NCBI GenBank assembly: GCA_027625215.1
Contig: JAQBWJ010000001.1
Span: forward strand, 1-48,852
Direction of reading: 5' to 3'
Length of the DNA: 48,852 nucleotides
From: Candidatus Poribacteria bacterium
GTDB taxonomy: Bacteria; Poribacteria; WGA-4E; GCA-2687025
The position numbers were made by a program, and so were the translations under genes. Under the pieces are notes generated by a model. That model was not told the DNA's origin. It searched no databases and saw only the letters and a program-made list of their open reading frames with translations. Position 1 is the stretch's first letter. Every line of letters begins with the position of its first letter. Of this stretch, positions 1-8,171 are shown in pieces.

Positions 1-85
1 ATCTTCTTCTGTTAATCTCTACATTCCATCGTCGGACTGGCTGCGCCATCCGACTTGGTCGACGGGTGCGACCGCCGAGCCTCGC
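1..85 (+). repeat. Conserved leader block, copy A
   Basis: This block is nearly identical to 44085-44169: the first 78 bases match throughout, with one mismatch at 79. Bases 31-54 can fold into a hairpin with arms GTCGGA/TCCGAC and TGGC/GCCA, a bulged C at 37 and a TGC loop. It lies upstream of a gene whose paralogue follows the other copy. No T-run follows the hairpin, so it is not an obvious terminator. Its role is unknown: a structured leader, an operator or a recombination site are all possible. Confidence 0.8.
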
Positions 86-135
86 GGTTGAAGTTGGCGC
101 TTTGAAGCGGTCGTGCTCGACGGATACAACATTTT

Positions 136-166
136 GATTGACGCAAAGTGTAAGAAATGTTAGAGG
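136..166 (+). promoter_or_regulatory. Conserved putative promoter block, copy A
   Basis: After about 50 diverged bases, identity with the second locus resumes here (matching 44221-44251) for about 31 bases. The block begins with TTGACG at 138-143, a good -35 match, but no convincing -10 follows at 16-18 bp. It ends in a purine-rich AGAGGAG. Retention of this island between diverged flanks suggests a transcription or regulatory signal for the gene at 231. Confidence 0.45.
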
Positions 167-230
167 AGGGATCAACCGAAATGATTCATGATCGGACGGA
201 AAGACGTTGGTTCACGATAAGGAGGTTGTG

Positions 231-842
231 ATGGCTGGTTCCGAATTCAACCTGCGGGTCGCATGGGCGTTGACCGAAGAGGTCAGAAACTCATACGACA
301 CCGTGTTCGCCGAAGCGCGTCAAAAAGTCCGGGAGGGTAACTCGGAGGGGTTCCTTCAAGGGATCAAGGGAGCGTTTGAGGGTCGCGGGATGATCAACGC
401 CCTGAACGCCGATCTCGGCCGCGCCATCGCGCTCTGCGACGCGATGGGCGCCGGCATGACGATTCCGCACCCGGAGAACCCGGACGTGAAGGTAAGCGCG
501 GCGTCGGTGAAGTCGACGGCGTTGTTCTACAAGGGGATGATCCGTCTGAGTCAGGGCGCGACGCCGGACGCGCTCGAACTGATGAACCAGTCGCTCGCCG
601 TCGAACCGGATCAGTCGACGCTCTACAACATCGGTCTCTGCTTCCTGCAACTGAAAGAGGAGAGGGGCGACCGCGGGCTGGGCGCGAAAGTGCTGGGCAG
701 GACGCTCGCTAAGATGGTGATCTCCGGCTCGGAACAGGTCGATCAGGCGATCGACGCCTTCCGCCAGTGCGTCGAGATGAACTCTGAGAGCGAGATCGGC
801 GTCCGCGCGGGGATGGAACTGGCGCGGCTGGAACAGTTGTAG
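231..842 (+). CDS. Small helical, TPR-like protein (copy A)
   Basis: This 203-residue protein starts MAGSEFNLRVA. That ATG is chosen because AAGGAGG lies 5 bases upstream and because the start is shared with the paralogue at 44316. No signal peptide or membrane segment is seen. The middle and C-terminal parts contain helical repeat-like blocks with the pattern of tetratricopeptide repeats (around 'NQSLAVEPDQSTLYNIG' and 'AIDAFRQCVEMNSESE'). The two paralogues agree best at the N-terminus, at a PENPDVK segment and in the last 40 residues, and diverge at residues 20-55. A role as a protein-interaction scaffold is an inference; no family name is recognised. Confidence 0.8.
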   Translation: MAGSEFNLRVAWALTEEVRNSYDTVFAEARQKVREGNSEGFLQGIKGAFEGRGMINALNADLGRAIALCDAMGAGMTIPHPENPDVKVSAASVKSTALFYKGMIRLSQGATPDALELMNQSLAVEPDQSTLYNIGLCFLQLKEERGDRGLGAKVLGRTLAKMVISGSEQVDQAIDAFRQCVEMNSESEIGVRAGMELARLEQL

Positions 843-985
843 CCGGCACTGAAACGGTTGTTTCGCAGGGCGGGATTGTGTCCTGTAACGCACACCGAAT
901 CGCGCAGAACCGACATCGGGTTGCCCTGTGTCGCGGTTTGATCGGATCATACCGGTAAGCCGCAGGATTTCCTGAAAGGGGCGAC

Positions 986-1255
986 ATGAACGTTCTGATT
1001 CCCGATGAGGTCGTCCGGTCGATTCATATGACCGAGGAGGAGTTGACGCTCGAACTCGCGCTGCTGCTCTTCGAAAAGGAGAAGCTGACTCTGGCGCAGG
1101 CGGCGCGCATGGTCGGGGTGGATCGCATGGCGTTCCAGCGGGAACTCGCCGAGCGGAAGATCTCCGTGCATTACGATGTCGAGGACTTTGAAGAGGATAT
1201 CGAAACGCTCGAGAGGTTCGGTCAGTGGAGAAGAGTTCCGGCTGTGTGCCGGTAA
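986..1255 (+). CDS. UPF0175-family antitoxin-like protein
   Basis: This 89-residue acidic protein has the layout of UPF0175 proteins: an IPDEVV start, a helical LALLLFEKEKLTLAQAARMVGV segment resembling a helix-turn-helix, then MAFQRELAERKISVHYDVEDFEEDIETL. AAAGGGGC precedes the ATG. UPF0175 genes are usually followed by a DUF3368 or PIN-type toxin gene. Here the next 108 bases hold no recognisable partner, so it appears to be an orphan antitoxin. It could act in trans on the toxin at 1683, but that gene already has its own DUF433 partner. Confidence 0.75.
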   Translation: MNVLIPDEVVRSIHMTEEELTLELALLLFEKEKLTLAQAARMVGVDRMAFQRELAERKISVHYDVEDFEEDIETLERFGQWRRVPAVCR

Positions 1256-1363
1256 GGTGCTGCACGATAACCTTCTTTCACAGCGGTACCGCTTCGTCCA
1301 ACATCCCCTCACGGATGCTCTCGTTGAATCCGTTTTCGGTCACGCTAGATAGGGTGAACACCA

Positions 1364-1693
1364 ATGACAACGATGGAGACGATAAAGCCGATCACGGAAC
1401 ATCCGTACATCACTCGAAGGGAGGACACCTGCGCGGGCAAACCGATCATCGCCGGAACCCGGATGCGGGTTTCGCAGATCGCGATCGAGTACGAGCGCAT
1501 GGGAAAGACACCGGACGAGATCGTTGAATCCCATCCTCATCTCACGCTTGCACAGGTGCACGACGCGCTGTCCTATTATTACGACCACCTCGATGAAATC
1601 AATGCGGACATCCGCTCCGGCGAGGCGTTTATCGAGGAACTGAAGAAACAGTACGCCGATTCTCCCGCTGAGAGGGAACGGCGTGGCGCTTAG
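1364..1693 (+). CDS. DUF433 antitoxin
   Basis: This 109-residue protein carries the DUF433 signature: an N-terminal HPYITRREDTCAGKPIIAGTR motif region followed by the winged-helix segment around 'IAIEYERMGKTPDEIVESHP'. DUF433 proteins are antitoxins paired with DUF5615 PIN-like toxins. The next gene is exactly such a toxin and overlaps the 3' end by 11 bases, so the two are translationally coupled. The final 20 residues are charged and presumably contact the toxin. Confidence 0.85.
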   Translation: MTTMETIKPITEHPYITRREDTCAGKPIIAGTRMRVSQIAIEYERMGKTPDEIVESHPHLTLAQVHDALSYYYDHLDEINADIRSGEAFIEELKKQYADSPAERERRGA

Positions 1694-2024
1694 GGTTTAC
1701 CTGAACGAAAGCGCGGACGTTGCCGTCGCGTCGGGATTGCGGCGTCGGAATATTGACGCATGGTCGGCGCGGGATGTCGGCAATCGCGGACTGAACGACG
1801 AGCAGCAACTTGAGTACGCGATCAAAGAACGCGCCGTGATCTTCACGCATGACGACGACTTTCTTCGGATCGCGCATCAATGGCGACAGCAGAACAAAAC
1901 GCACGCGGGCATCTTCTTTCTTCACGCGGAGCGTCTGTCGATCGGGGAGTCTATACGCCGGATCGTGGAACACGCCGAGCACCGGGATCCCGAAGAGATG
2001 GAAAATCGGATCGCCTTCCTGTGA
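1683..2024 (+). CDS. DUF5615 PIN-like toxin
   Basis: This 113-residue product, with a GTG start inside the antitoxin gene, has the DUF5615/Mut7-C-like layout: 'YLNESADVAVASGLRRRNIDAWSA' at the N-terminus (family DExx...L..RGxDv pattern), and 'AVIFTHDDDFLRIA' holding the acidic TxDxDF cluster expected for metal-dependent RNA cleavage. The first acidic position reads NES rather than the usual DEn, so catalytic competence is uncertain. It converges on the nuclease gene at 2145. Confidence 0.85.
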   Translation: MALRVYLNESADVAVASGLRRRNIDAWSARDVGNRGLNDEQQLEYAIKERAVIFTHDDDFLRIAHQWRQQNKTHAGIFFLHAERLSIGESIRRIVEHAEHRDPEEMENRIAFL

Positions 2025-2088
2025 CCCCCTTTGCAACGCCTTCATCACCCCGCGCATCACAACGGGTTTCTGATTTCCCTGTGGATAT

Positions 2089-2119
2089 AAAAAGCCCTGC
2101 GAGGAACGACCTGCAGGGC
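2089..2119 (-). terminator. Intrinsic terminator of the recombination operon
   Basis: Read on the minus strand, a 7-bp perfect stem GCCCTGC/GCAGGGC (2113-2119 with 2094-2100, 12-nt loop) is followed directly by TTTTT (2093-2089). It lies 26 bases beyond the stop of the nuclease gene at 2145 and so ends the minus-strand operon. Confidence 0.85.
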
Positions 2120-2144
2120 ATGGTTTGAGGTGGAACGGCTGCGT

Positions 2145-2915
2145 TCAGAACTGCGCTCCGAGACATCGCTTGAAGTGTTCGCAGTTCCGACAGCCGTATT
2201 GATATTCCAGGTTTCGGGGAAACGCCTCACGTTCGATCGCGTCGGCGACTTCGCACGCCATCAGACAGAACCGTCGGAAGTCTTCCGGATCGCGGCGGGT
2301 GCGCTTGACGTCGATCTTTGGCGTCTTCGTCTTGGTGAGCGTCACGAGGGCGATCTCGTCGGGCATCGTCCCGTAGAGGTAGGCGAAGCCGAGGGCGTAG
2401 GCGGTCAGCTGGATGTCGTTGTCCACATCCGACTGCGACGCGGCTCTCGACGAGACCTTGAACTCCCACAGCGTGTTGTCCGACACGAGGTCGATCCGAC
2501 CGTCCAGCGTGTGTTTCGACGAACCTTCTCCGCTGACCGGATCGAGCACGGGAATCTCGAAGAGCAGTTCCACGTCGGTCGGTTTGACCTCGGCGAACTG
2601 CGCGACGTAGAGCTCCGCAAAGGCGGTCGCCATCGAGGAGTACACCTCCATGTCCGACTGCTTGAACCGCACCTCCCTGCCGAAGCGCATCGCGTCTTCG
2701 AGTTCCGCGTCCCAGTAGAGACGATAGAACTCGAAGACCTGCTCCGGCGTCAGGGCGTTCTTCGCCTGATGGAACTCCGAGATCGCGTAGTGCATCGCGG
2801 AACCGTAGACCATCTCGGCGGAGAGGAACTCGGGTTCGGCGCGCTCGACATACCGGAAGCGGTACTGTCGCCCGCACGCGAGATAGGTTCGGAGTCGCGT
2901 CACGGAAAGAATCAT
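2145..2915 (-). CDS. RecB/Cas4-like PD-(D/E)XK exonuclease with Fe-S cysteines
   Basis: This 256-residue protein shows the RecB-family nuclease core: D138/D142 in TLDGRIDLV, E151 and K153 in LWEFKVSS, and a QxxxY motif at 169-173. Four cysteines fit an iron-sulphur cluster as in Cas4 and AddB: C14 near the N-terminus and C242, C245 and C251 near the C-terminus. No Cas genes or CRISPR repeats are nearby. The gene directly upstream encodes a Rad52-type annealing protein, so the likely role is the exonuclease half of a phage- or plasmid-type exonuclease/annealase pair that resects DNA ends for recombination. Confidence 0.88.
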   Translation of the reverse strand: MILSVTRLRTYLACGRQYRFRYVERAEPEFLSAEMVYGSAMHYAISEFHQAKNALTPEQVFEFYRLYWDAELEDAMRFGREVRFKQSDMEVYSSMATAFAELYVAQFAEVKPTDVELLFEIPVLDPVSGEGSSKHTLDGRIDLVSDNTLWEFKVSSRAASQSDVDNDIQLTAYALGFAYLYGTMPDEIALVTLTKTKTPKIDVKRTRRDPEDFRRFCLMACEVADAIEREAFPRNLEYQYGCRNCEHFKRCLGAQF

Positions 2916-2933
2916 CTGTATCCGTCCTTTCCG

Positions 2934-3587
2934 TCAGAACGAGGCGGCGTCATCAGCGTCCGGTTCGCCCGCATCGAGGTGTTTCTTCAGTTCGTTGATG
3001 AGGGTGGACGCCTGCGTCTGGTTCAGGGAGGCGACGTCGGTCGTGCGGAACAGCTGATCCGACATCCCGCGCACGTCGTCCTGCGACCAGCCGAGATCGG
3101 TGCGCAGCCGCTTGATGTAGGCGATCTGCTTCTCGGTGATCCCGCCGACGGTGCGCGAGGTCGTTCGCGGTTGAGATTGCCGCGAGCCGTTTCGCGCTCC
3201 GCGACTTTCGGGCACGGTATCCTCCTCATCCGAGAGGAGATGCAGCCCGATCCCGAACAGCTGACAGCATTTCTTGAAGCCGTCCGAGATCGCCGCTTTC
3301 GTGTCGTCGCCGAGGCAGAAGGCGTTGCCTTCCTTGTCGCGCGTGACGTGTTTGCTTCCGGCTTGGGTTTTCGCGACGCCGGAGGCGGTCACTTTGACGA
3401 TCGCGACGATTTCATCCTCGCCGCGTTCCACCTTGATGACGTCGTTGGACCAGTCGTAGCCGAACGCCTCGTTCATCCGTTCGATGTAGGACTTGAGCGG
3501 GGCGTAGGTGATCGGTTTGCCGTACGAGCCGGGACGGGATTTCAGTTCCGATGGTTCGAAGGGTTGTTCGATGATTTCGATGTTCAC
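2934..3587 (-). CDS. Rad52/DdrA-like single-strand annealing protein
   Basis: This 217-residue protein has the Rad52/Rad22 core in its first 125 residues: the 'RMNEAFGYDWSNDV' segment, a beta-strand run ending in AIVKVTASG, and the diagnostic 'GDDTKAAISDGFKKCCQLFGIG' helix. A Ser/Arg/Gln-rich linker leads to a C-terminal helical domain containing TEKQIAYIKRLRTDLG. It precedes the PD-(D/E)XK nuclease by 18 bases on the same strand. The pair parallels phage Red alpha/beta-type functions. The expected role is annealing complementary single strands during plasmid repair or recombination. Confidence 0.88.
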   Translation of the reverse strand: MNIEIIEQPFEPSELKSRPGSYGKPITYAPLKSYIERMNEAFGYDWSNDVIKVERGEDEIVAIVKVTASGVAKTQAGSKHVTRDKEGNAFCLGDDTKAAISDGFKKCCQLFGIGLHLLSDEEDTVPESRGARNGSRQSQPRTTSRTVGGITEKQIAYIKRLRTDLGWSQDDVRGMSDQLFRTTDVASLNQTQASTLINELKKHLDAGEPDADDAASF

Positions 3588-3669
3588 CGTGACGTTCCTT
3601 TCATGCGTTGACGTTCAGGGGGCGTTCGATGCCGAGACGTTGCGCCGTGGCGGGCGTCTCCTTTCCTGG

Positions 3670-4116
3670 TCAGCGAAACAGTTCGGGATGAGATTCGGCG
3701 AGTGACGTGTAGGAGTCGCGCCCGACGATCAGGTGATCGACGAGCGGAATGTCGAGAAGCCGTCCCGCTTGGGCGACTCTCTGCGTTCCCGCAAGGTCTT
3801 CTCGCGACGGTTCCGGGTCGCCGGAGGGGTGGTTGTGCGCCAACGTGATCGCGGAGGCGTTCTCCCGAATCGCCGTGCGGAACACGTCGCGCGGGTGCAT
3901 CATCGTGCAGTTGAGCGTGCCTTTGCTGACGCACTCGACCGTCACGAGCGAGGACTTCGCGGTCAGGCAGACGACGAGAAGGTGTTCCTGCTCTTCGCCT
4001 TCGAGCGTCTCGCGGACGAGATCGTAGAGTTGTTTCGGCGTGGAGAGCGATTCCGGTCGGTAGAGTCTTTGCGCCTCGAACAGGCGGGGCTGGACGTGGT
4101 ACGGGTACGCGTTCAC
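3670..4116 (-). CDS. RadC-like JAB/MPN+ domain protein
   Basis: This 148-residue protein carries the JAMM zinc-binding signature: H94 and H96 in AHNHPSGD with the acidic ligand D107, plus the typical SKGTLN and HPRDVF segments. It lacks the N-terminal helix-hairpin-helix region of chromosomal RadC and so resembles the short versions found on plasmids and phages. The GTG start overlaps the stop of the upstream small ORF. Despite the name, a DNA-repair role is not established for this family; its placement with annealase and nuclease genes supports a role in DNA metabolism of the element. Confidence 0.85.
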   Translation of the reverse strand: MNAYPYHVQPRLFEAQRLYRPESLSTPKQLYDLVRETLEGEEQEHLLVVCLTAKSSLVTVECVSKGTLNCTMMHPRDVFRTAIRENASAITLAHNHPSGDPEPSREDLAGTQRVAQAGRLLDIPLVDHLIVGRDSYTSLAESHPELFR

Positions 4117-4295
4117 ATCGAGTGGTCTCCATTGGCTGCGTGGTCGGGGTAATCGGTAGCGTGAGGTTGTTCTGCGGCTTCCCGGAGCAGTCGGATCGCT
4201 TCGGTGAGAAACGATGACGCCTGCTCGTAGTCCTCGAACTCCTCAACAGCGTCGTACTCGTCGAGGAAGTCGCGGATGCGATTGGTGAGGGACAT
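4113..4295 (-). CDS. Small acidic hypothetical protein
   Basis: This is a 60-residue, mostly helical and strongly acidic protein with an EYDAVEEFEDYEQA core. Its stop overlaps the start of the radC-like gene (GTGA), so the two are coupled. No family is recognised. Position and codon pattern support a real gene in the 4659-2145 operon. Confidence 0.6.
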   Translation of the reverse strand: MSLTNRIRDFLDEYDAVEEFEDYEQASSFLTEAIRLLREAAEQPHATDYPDHAANGDHSM

Positions 4296-4314
4296 GAGTC
4301 GTGCCTCCCTCCCG

Positions 4315-4659
4315 TCAGTAATCGGACGGATAGAGGAACGTCAGCCCGTCGCCGTCCAAGATGACCCAGTACTGCTCGCGCAGAACGCGCAGCTTCATCG
4401 CGTCGGTGTCCTCCGGGTCGGGCTGGGCGAGTGCATGGACACCTTCGCGGATGAGGGCGTCGCGCTCCGTCTCGTCTTGGAAGTCGGCGAACAGCGCGGC
4501 GGTGAAGCAGATCGTGACGGATGTGCCGGGTCGTTCGGGCGTTTGTGGTCGGACGAGCGCGCCGACCTGGACGAGCGTCCCATCGGCAATCGCTTCCTCG
4601 CGGGTGTAGGTATGGACCGATTCGCCCCAGAAATCATCGGAGGCTGGTTCCGTCGCCAT
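4315..4659 (-). CDS. DUF6573-like hypothetical protein
   Basis: This 114-residue protein begins with a 'FWGESVHTYTREEAIADGTLV' segment, which resembles the DUF6573 family of small plasmid- and phage-borne proteins. The rest alternates strands and acidic helices and ends in ILDGDGLTFLYPSDY. GAAAGGA precedes the ATG. It is the first gene of the minus-strand operon running to 2145. A TTGACA lies upstream on the minus strand, but without a good -10. The biochemical role is unknown. Confidence 0.65.
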   Translation of the reverse strand: MATEPASDDFWGESVHTYTREEAIADGTLVQVGALVRPQTPERPGTSVTICFTAALFADFQDETERDALIREGVHALAQPDPEDTDAMKLRVLREQYWVILDGDGLTFLYPSDY

Positions 4660-4816
4660 CGGTTTGTCCTTTCGGTTGAAACCTGGAATCGAGTTGTCAA
4701 AGATCGGGTAGGTTCATCATGGGCGAGGGAAGGCAGGCGTACCAGAAGGGAGAAAATAACGGAAACGGGAACCTTTCCTCCCTTTATGCGGTGGGAAACG
4801 TCCGTATGATGAAGAC

Positions 4817-5983
4817 GTGAACGACCTGTGCATCTTCGGGCAAACGAATTGGCGGGATCAGCGGAAGAAGTTCGGGATAAGGCGGGCGGATCGCCGCTAT
4901 CACCTCCACCTGATCGGCAAGACCGGCGTTGGGAAGTCGACGCTCCTGGAGCACCTGATCGCGTCCGACCTGCGCGACGGTCACGGACTCGCTGTCCTCG
5001 ATCCGCACGGCGACCTCGTGAAAAGCGTCCTGCGCCATGTCCCGAAGGAGCGTGCGGACGACCTCCTCTACTTCGATCCGACCAACGTCCGCAGCGCGAT
5101 CCCCTTCAACATCCTGAAAGACCACTACGCGCACCGCTACCTGATCGCCTCCGGCATCCTGTCGGCGATGAAGAAGGTCTGGGGCGACTCCTGGGGTCCG
5201 CGCATGGAACACATCCTCCGGTACACACTGTTGGCGTTGCTGGCATATCCCGACGCGACGCTGATCGACGTGCCGCGCATCCTGCTGGAAAAGGCGTTCC
5301 GGCAACGGGTGCTGTGCTACGTCGAGGACACGCAGGTGAGGGCGTTCTTTGAGGATGAGTTCGCCAAGTACGCGAGCCGCTTTCAGAACGAAGCGGTCTC
5401 GCCGATCCTCAACAAGGTCGGCGGCTTCCTCGCGAACCCGTCACTGCGACATCTGTTTCAGCAGAAGGAGAACCGCTTGCAGTTCCGTCCGATCATGGAC
5501 GGCAGGAAGGTGTTCCTGGCGAATCTGGCGAAAGGTTCGTTGGGCGAGGATTCAAGTTCGTTGCTGGGCGCATTGATCCTGTCGCAGATCGAGCTCGCGA
5601 CGCTGAGCCGCGCGGACGTACGGGAAGAGCAGCGGCGACCGTTCTATCTCTATGTGGACGAGTTCCAGAACTTCGCGACGACCAGTTTCGCGGGGATGCT
5701 CTCGGAGGCGCGGAAGTACGGACTGTCGATCACGCTCAGCCATCAGACGCTCGGACAGCTGGACGACGACGTGCGACACGCCGTCTTCGGGAACGTCGGG
5801 ACGCTCATCTGCTTTCAGGTGGGCGCGGAGGACGCGGAATACCTCGAGAAGGAGTTTCAGCCGACGTTCCGGCGGGAGGACCTGACGAACCTGTCGCGTC
5901 ATCAGTTCTACGTCAAGATGATGGTGAACGGCGTCGTCAGCGAGCCGTTTTCAGCGACGACGTTGACACCGCAACCCGGATGA
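4817..5983 (+). CDS. VirD4/TraG-like conjugative ATPase, soluble form
   Basis: This 388-residue P-loop ATPase has Walker A GKTGVGKST at 34-42 and Walker B FYLYVDEFQNF near 275-285. Also visible are the family segment LDPHGDLV, the YFDPTN motif and a C-terminal 'ARKYGLSITLSHQTLGQL' sensor region. There is no N-terminal membrane segment, so it is cytosolic or peripherally attached, unlike the related gene at 42255-43945. These proteins couple DNA substrates to a type IV secretion channel or act as mobilisation ATPases. The GTG start is preceded by TATGAT at 4805-4810, only 6 bases upstream, suggesting a leaderless transcript. Confidence 0.85.
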   Translation: MNDLCIFGQTNWRDQRKKFGIRRADRRYHLHLIGKTGVGKSTLLEHLIASDLRDGHGLAVLDPHGDLVKSVLRHVPKERADDLLYFDPTNVRSAIPFNILKDHYAHRYLIASGILSAMKKVWGDSWGPRMEHILRYTLLALLAYPDATLIDVPRILLEKAFRQRVLCYVEDTQVRAFFEDEFAKYASRFQNEAVSPILNKVGGFLANPSLRHLFQQKENRLQFRPIMDGRKVFLANLAKGSLGEDSSSLLGALILSQIELATLSRADVREEQRRPFYLYVDEFQNFATTSFAGMLSEARKYGLSITLSHQTLGQLDDDVRHAVFGNVGTLICFQVGAEDAEYLEKEFQPTFRREDLTNLSRHQFYVKMMVNGVVSEPFSATTLTPQPG

Positions 5984-5989
5984 GACGTC

Positions 5990-6014
5990 AAAAGCCCTCC
6001 TCGAGGAGGGCGTT
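5990..6014. terminator. Bidirectional terminator
   Basis: A perfect 18-bp palindrome GCCCTCCTCGAGGAGGGC (5994-6011) sits between convergent genes. It is preceded by AAAA, so the minus strand reads stem plus TTTT. It is followed by GTTT on the plus strand, a weaker tail. Confidence 0.75.
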
Positions 6015-6086
6015 TGGTACGTCGGGTTCAGCAATGGAGATCAGATCGACGCAGACAGGTCGACGACAAATCGGTTCTTCCGCGCC

Positions 6087-7145
6087 TCATCGAATAGCGC
6101 GCGGAGTGTTTCCGTCTGCCGTTTTCCAAAGTCGGTTCGTCCGAAGAAACGCCGCGACCTCTTCCTCATCGGAGGCGCTCGATACGGCACCGCGAATCGC
6201 CGACGACGTGAGTCCTAACACCGCGTGCGGACGACACGGCTTCCCGTCCGCCGTCACATCCACCAGGTTCGTGAACAGGATCATCTTGACCAGTCCGTCC
6301 TTGATGTCGCCGAGACTCGGCAGAGGTTCCCGCGACGAATGCTTCTTCTCGATCAGATAGAGGTCGTCGCCCTCCAAATGGAACTCGTCCGCCGTGAAGT
6401 AGTACTCCCCGCCGAGGTAGTTCTCGATCGTGATCGTCGCCTTGTCGCCGGAGACGGACTCCTTCGGTTGGGTGGTAACCGACTCTCGCTGCTGAGCGCT
6501 CTCCGCGCCGATACGCGACCGGTCCTTGAACGCCTCCGCGCTCCGGCGGATCAGCTCGATGCGACGGTGCGCGCCTTTCGGATTGTGCGTCTGGACGCCC
6601 GTCTGCTTCGAGATGCGTTCGTAGGCGGTCACCGCCTTCTCCCACACCTCTGGTAGGTGGACTTCCAACTCGTGCAGGTTCCAGTGCAGCGCGCTCGACT
6701 TATAGGCGAGCAGTTCATCGAGTCGTCCTCTGAGATGCGCCGTGTCGAAACGGAACGAGGTGATCTTGTCCTCGTAACGGGGGTTCCTCTCGGCGTCCGC
6801 GTAGTAGCCGAGCACAACGTAGACGTTGAGCAGACTCATCAGCGAGACGGTGTCCCACTGGAGGAAATCGCTGTCGCCGTCCTGCCCCTCGTCCTTCCAG
6901 ACGGGGATGATCGTCACGGGGAACAGGGAGTCCATCGAATCGTAGACGCGGGCGTACGGGTAGCTCCGTGTCCGCTTGGGCGAGACCCAATGGCTGACCG
7001 TCAGCTTCCGTCCCCGGTAGTTCAGGTGAAACGTCCCTCGACGGAACGCCTCACCGGACAGGAAGGCGTCGATCCCGTGCGTCGGCAGTTGGGCGCACAT
7101 CGTCGGCGCATAACGGACGTTCTCGATGCGGGCGCGGATGGTCAT
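6087..7145 (-). CDS. Putative type II restriction endonuclease
   Basis: This 352-residue protein starts within the stop of the methyltransferase gene (ATGA overlap), the usual arrangement of a restriction pair. A C-terminal segment 'FHLEGDDLYLIEKKHS' fits a PD-(D/E)XK active site (acidic DD, then E-x-K), with a preceding YYFTADEF strand. The N-terminal half is not recognised and may hold target recognition. The substrate site cannot be told from sequence. Assignment rests on position beside the methyltransferase and on the nuclease-like motif; a non-restriction nuclease is the main alternative. Confidence 0.65.
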   Translation of the reverse strand: MTIRARIENVRYAPTMCAQLPTHGIDAFLSGEAFRRGTFHLNYRGRKLTVSHWVSPKRTRSYPYARVYDSMDSLFPVTIIPVWKDEGQDGDSDFLQWDTVSLMSLLNVYVVLGYYADAERNPRYEDKITSFRFDTAHLRGRLDELLAYKSSALHWNLHELEVHLPEVWEKAVTAYERISKQTGVQTHNPKGAHRRIELIRRSAEAFKDRSRIGAESAQQRESVTTQPKESVSGDKATITIENYLGGEYYFTADEFHLEGDDLYLIEKKHSSREPLPSLGDIKDGLVKMILFTNLVDVTADGKPCRPHAVLGLTSSAIRGAVSSASDEEEVAAFLRTNRLWKTADGNTPRAIR

Positions 7146-8167
7146 GCCGCGCGAGGTAGGCCCTCCTTGTCGGAGTCACCGCTGTTGAAAAGTCGCCCTT
7201 GATGGAGTTGCGCGTTCAGTCGTTCCCGCGCGTAGTCGAGGTATTCCTTCGCCGTGTCGATGCCGATGTGCCGCCGCCCGAGCTTCTCCGCGGCGAGGTT
7301 CGTCTGTCCGCTGCCCGTGAAGATATCCAGCACGAGGTCGTCCTTGTATGCGTAGAACTCGACGACCCGCTCGACGAGTTCCAGCGGGTACGGGCAGGGG
7401 TGAAGGTTCTCCTGCGGCGCCATCGGGCGGATCTTCCAGACGTTCTTGGACTTCTCGCCCTGATAGTCGGACAGGTCGATCCGGTTCGCCTCCTTTTCCT
7501 CCTTCGAGCGGCGGGCGTAGATGTTGTCGCGCTTCTTGGAGTCCGTCGTCTTCTGAAAGACAAAGATGTACTCCGCGACAAGGCTCGGATAGTAGTAGCC
7601 GGGATAGGGATGTTGGAGGAGCAGTCCGGAGCGGCGGTCTCTGGCGACCGGCTTCTCCCAGACGATGTCCTCCTTGAACGTCCAGCCGATCTCCTCCATC
7701 CAGCCGACGAAGTGGAACGGCAGCGCCGTCCGCTTTCCCTGCCAGAGGACGGGGGCGATGTTGACGACGTTGTGACCGCCGGGCTGGGTGATCCGCAGCA
7801 ATTCCTTGAAGCGGGCTTTCAGGAAGTCGCGGTACTCGTCGTAGGAGACCTCCGTCCGCTCCCAGTGATCTGTCTTGCCGTTGAGTTTGTCGCGGTGTCC
7901 GTCGTAGTTGATCGCGTTGAAGTAGGGCGGTGACGTGACCGCAAGGGTGATGAGGTTGTCCGGGAGGCTTTGCATCACGGCGAGGCAGTCGCCGAGGACG
8001 AGATGTCCTCGTCCGACTGGAGAGACCTCGAAATGACGGACGCAGGCGTCAAGGAGATCGGATGAGGTCTGTGGTTGGACCGCCGGTGAGCTTTGGAGTT
8101 GTGTGATCGGATCGGACATGAATGGGTGGGCGCGGATTCCGGAACCCGCGCGGTGATGTGCGTTCAC
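7142..8167 (-). CDS. DNA adenine/cytosine-N4 methyltransferase (beta class)
   Basis: This protein of up to 341 residues has motif IV TSPPY (78-82) ahead of motif I FTGSGQTNLAAEKLG near 296-310, the motif order of beta-class amino-methyltransferases. TSPPY is common in N4-cytosine enzymes but is not decisive. Between them lie 'FKEDIVWEKP' and 'HPCPYPLELVERVVEF', typical of this family. The GTG at 8167 is 4 bases after the stop of the upstream gene; an internal ATG at 8119 (MSDPIT) is the other possible start. Downstream is the putative cognate endonuclease. Confidence 0.9.
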   Translation of the reverse strand: MNAHHRAGSGIRAHPFMSDPITQLQSSPAVQPQTSSDLLDACVRHFEVSPVGRGHLVLGDCLAVMQSLPDNLITLAVTSPPYFNAINYDGHRDKLNGKTDHWERTEVSYDEYRDFLKARFKELLRITQPGGHNVVNIAPVLWQGKRTALPFHFVGWMEEIGWTFKEDIVWEKPVARDRRSGLLLQHPYPGYYYPSLVAEYIFVFQKTTDSKKRDNIYARRSKEEKEANRIDLSDYQGEKSKNVWKIRPMAPQENLHPCPYPLELVERVVEFYAYKDDLVLDIFTGSGQTNLAAEKLGRRHIGIDTAKEYLDYARERLNAQLHQGRLFNSGDSDKEGLPRAA

Positions 8168-8171
8168 CCTA

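Noticed and set aside
181..231. A 16-codon leader peptide (ATG at 181, TGA overlapping the gene start)
   Set aside because: The matching leader of copy B has no equivalent frame, so conservation does not support translation.
2145..2915. Cas4-like nuclease as a sign of a CRISPR system
   Set aside because: No repeats or other cas genes were found; the neighbouring annealase explains it better.
2130..3611. A 493-codon open frame on the plus strand
   Set aside because: It is antisense to the nuclease and Rad52-like genes, which have clear motifs, and is Arg/Val/Glu-rich nonsense without a Shine-Dalgarno.
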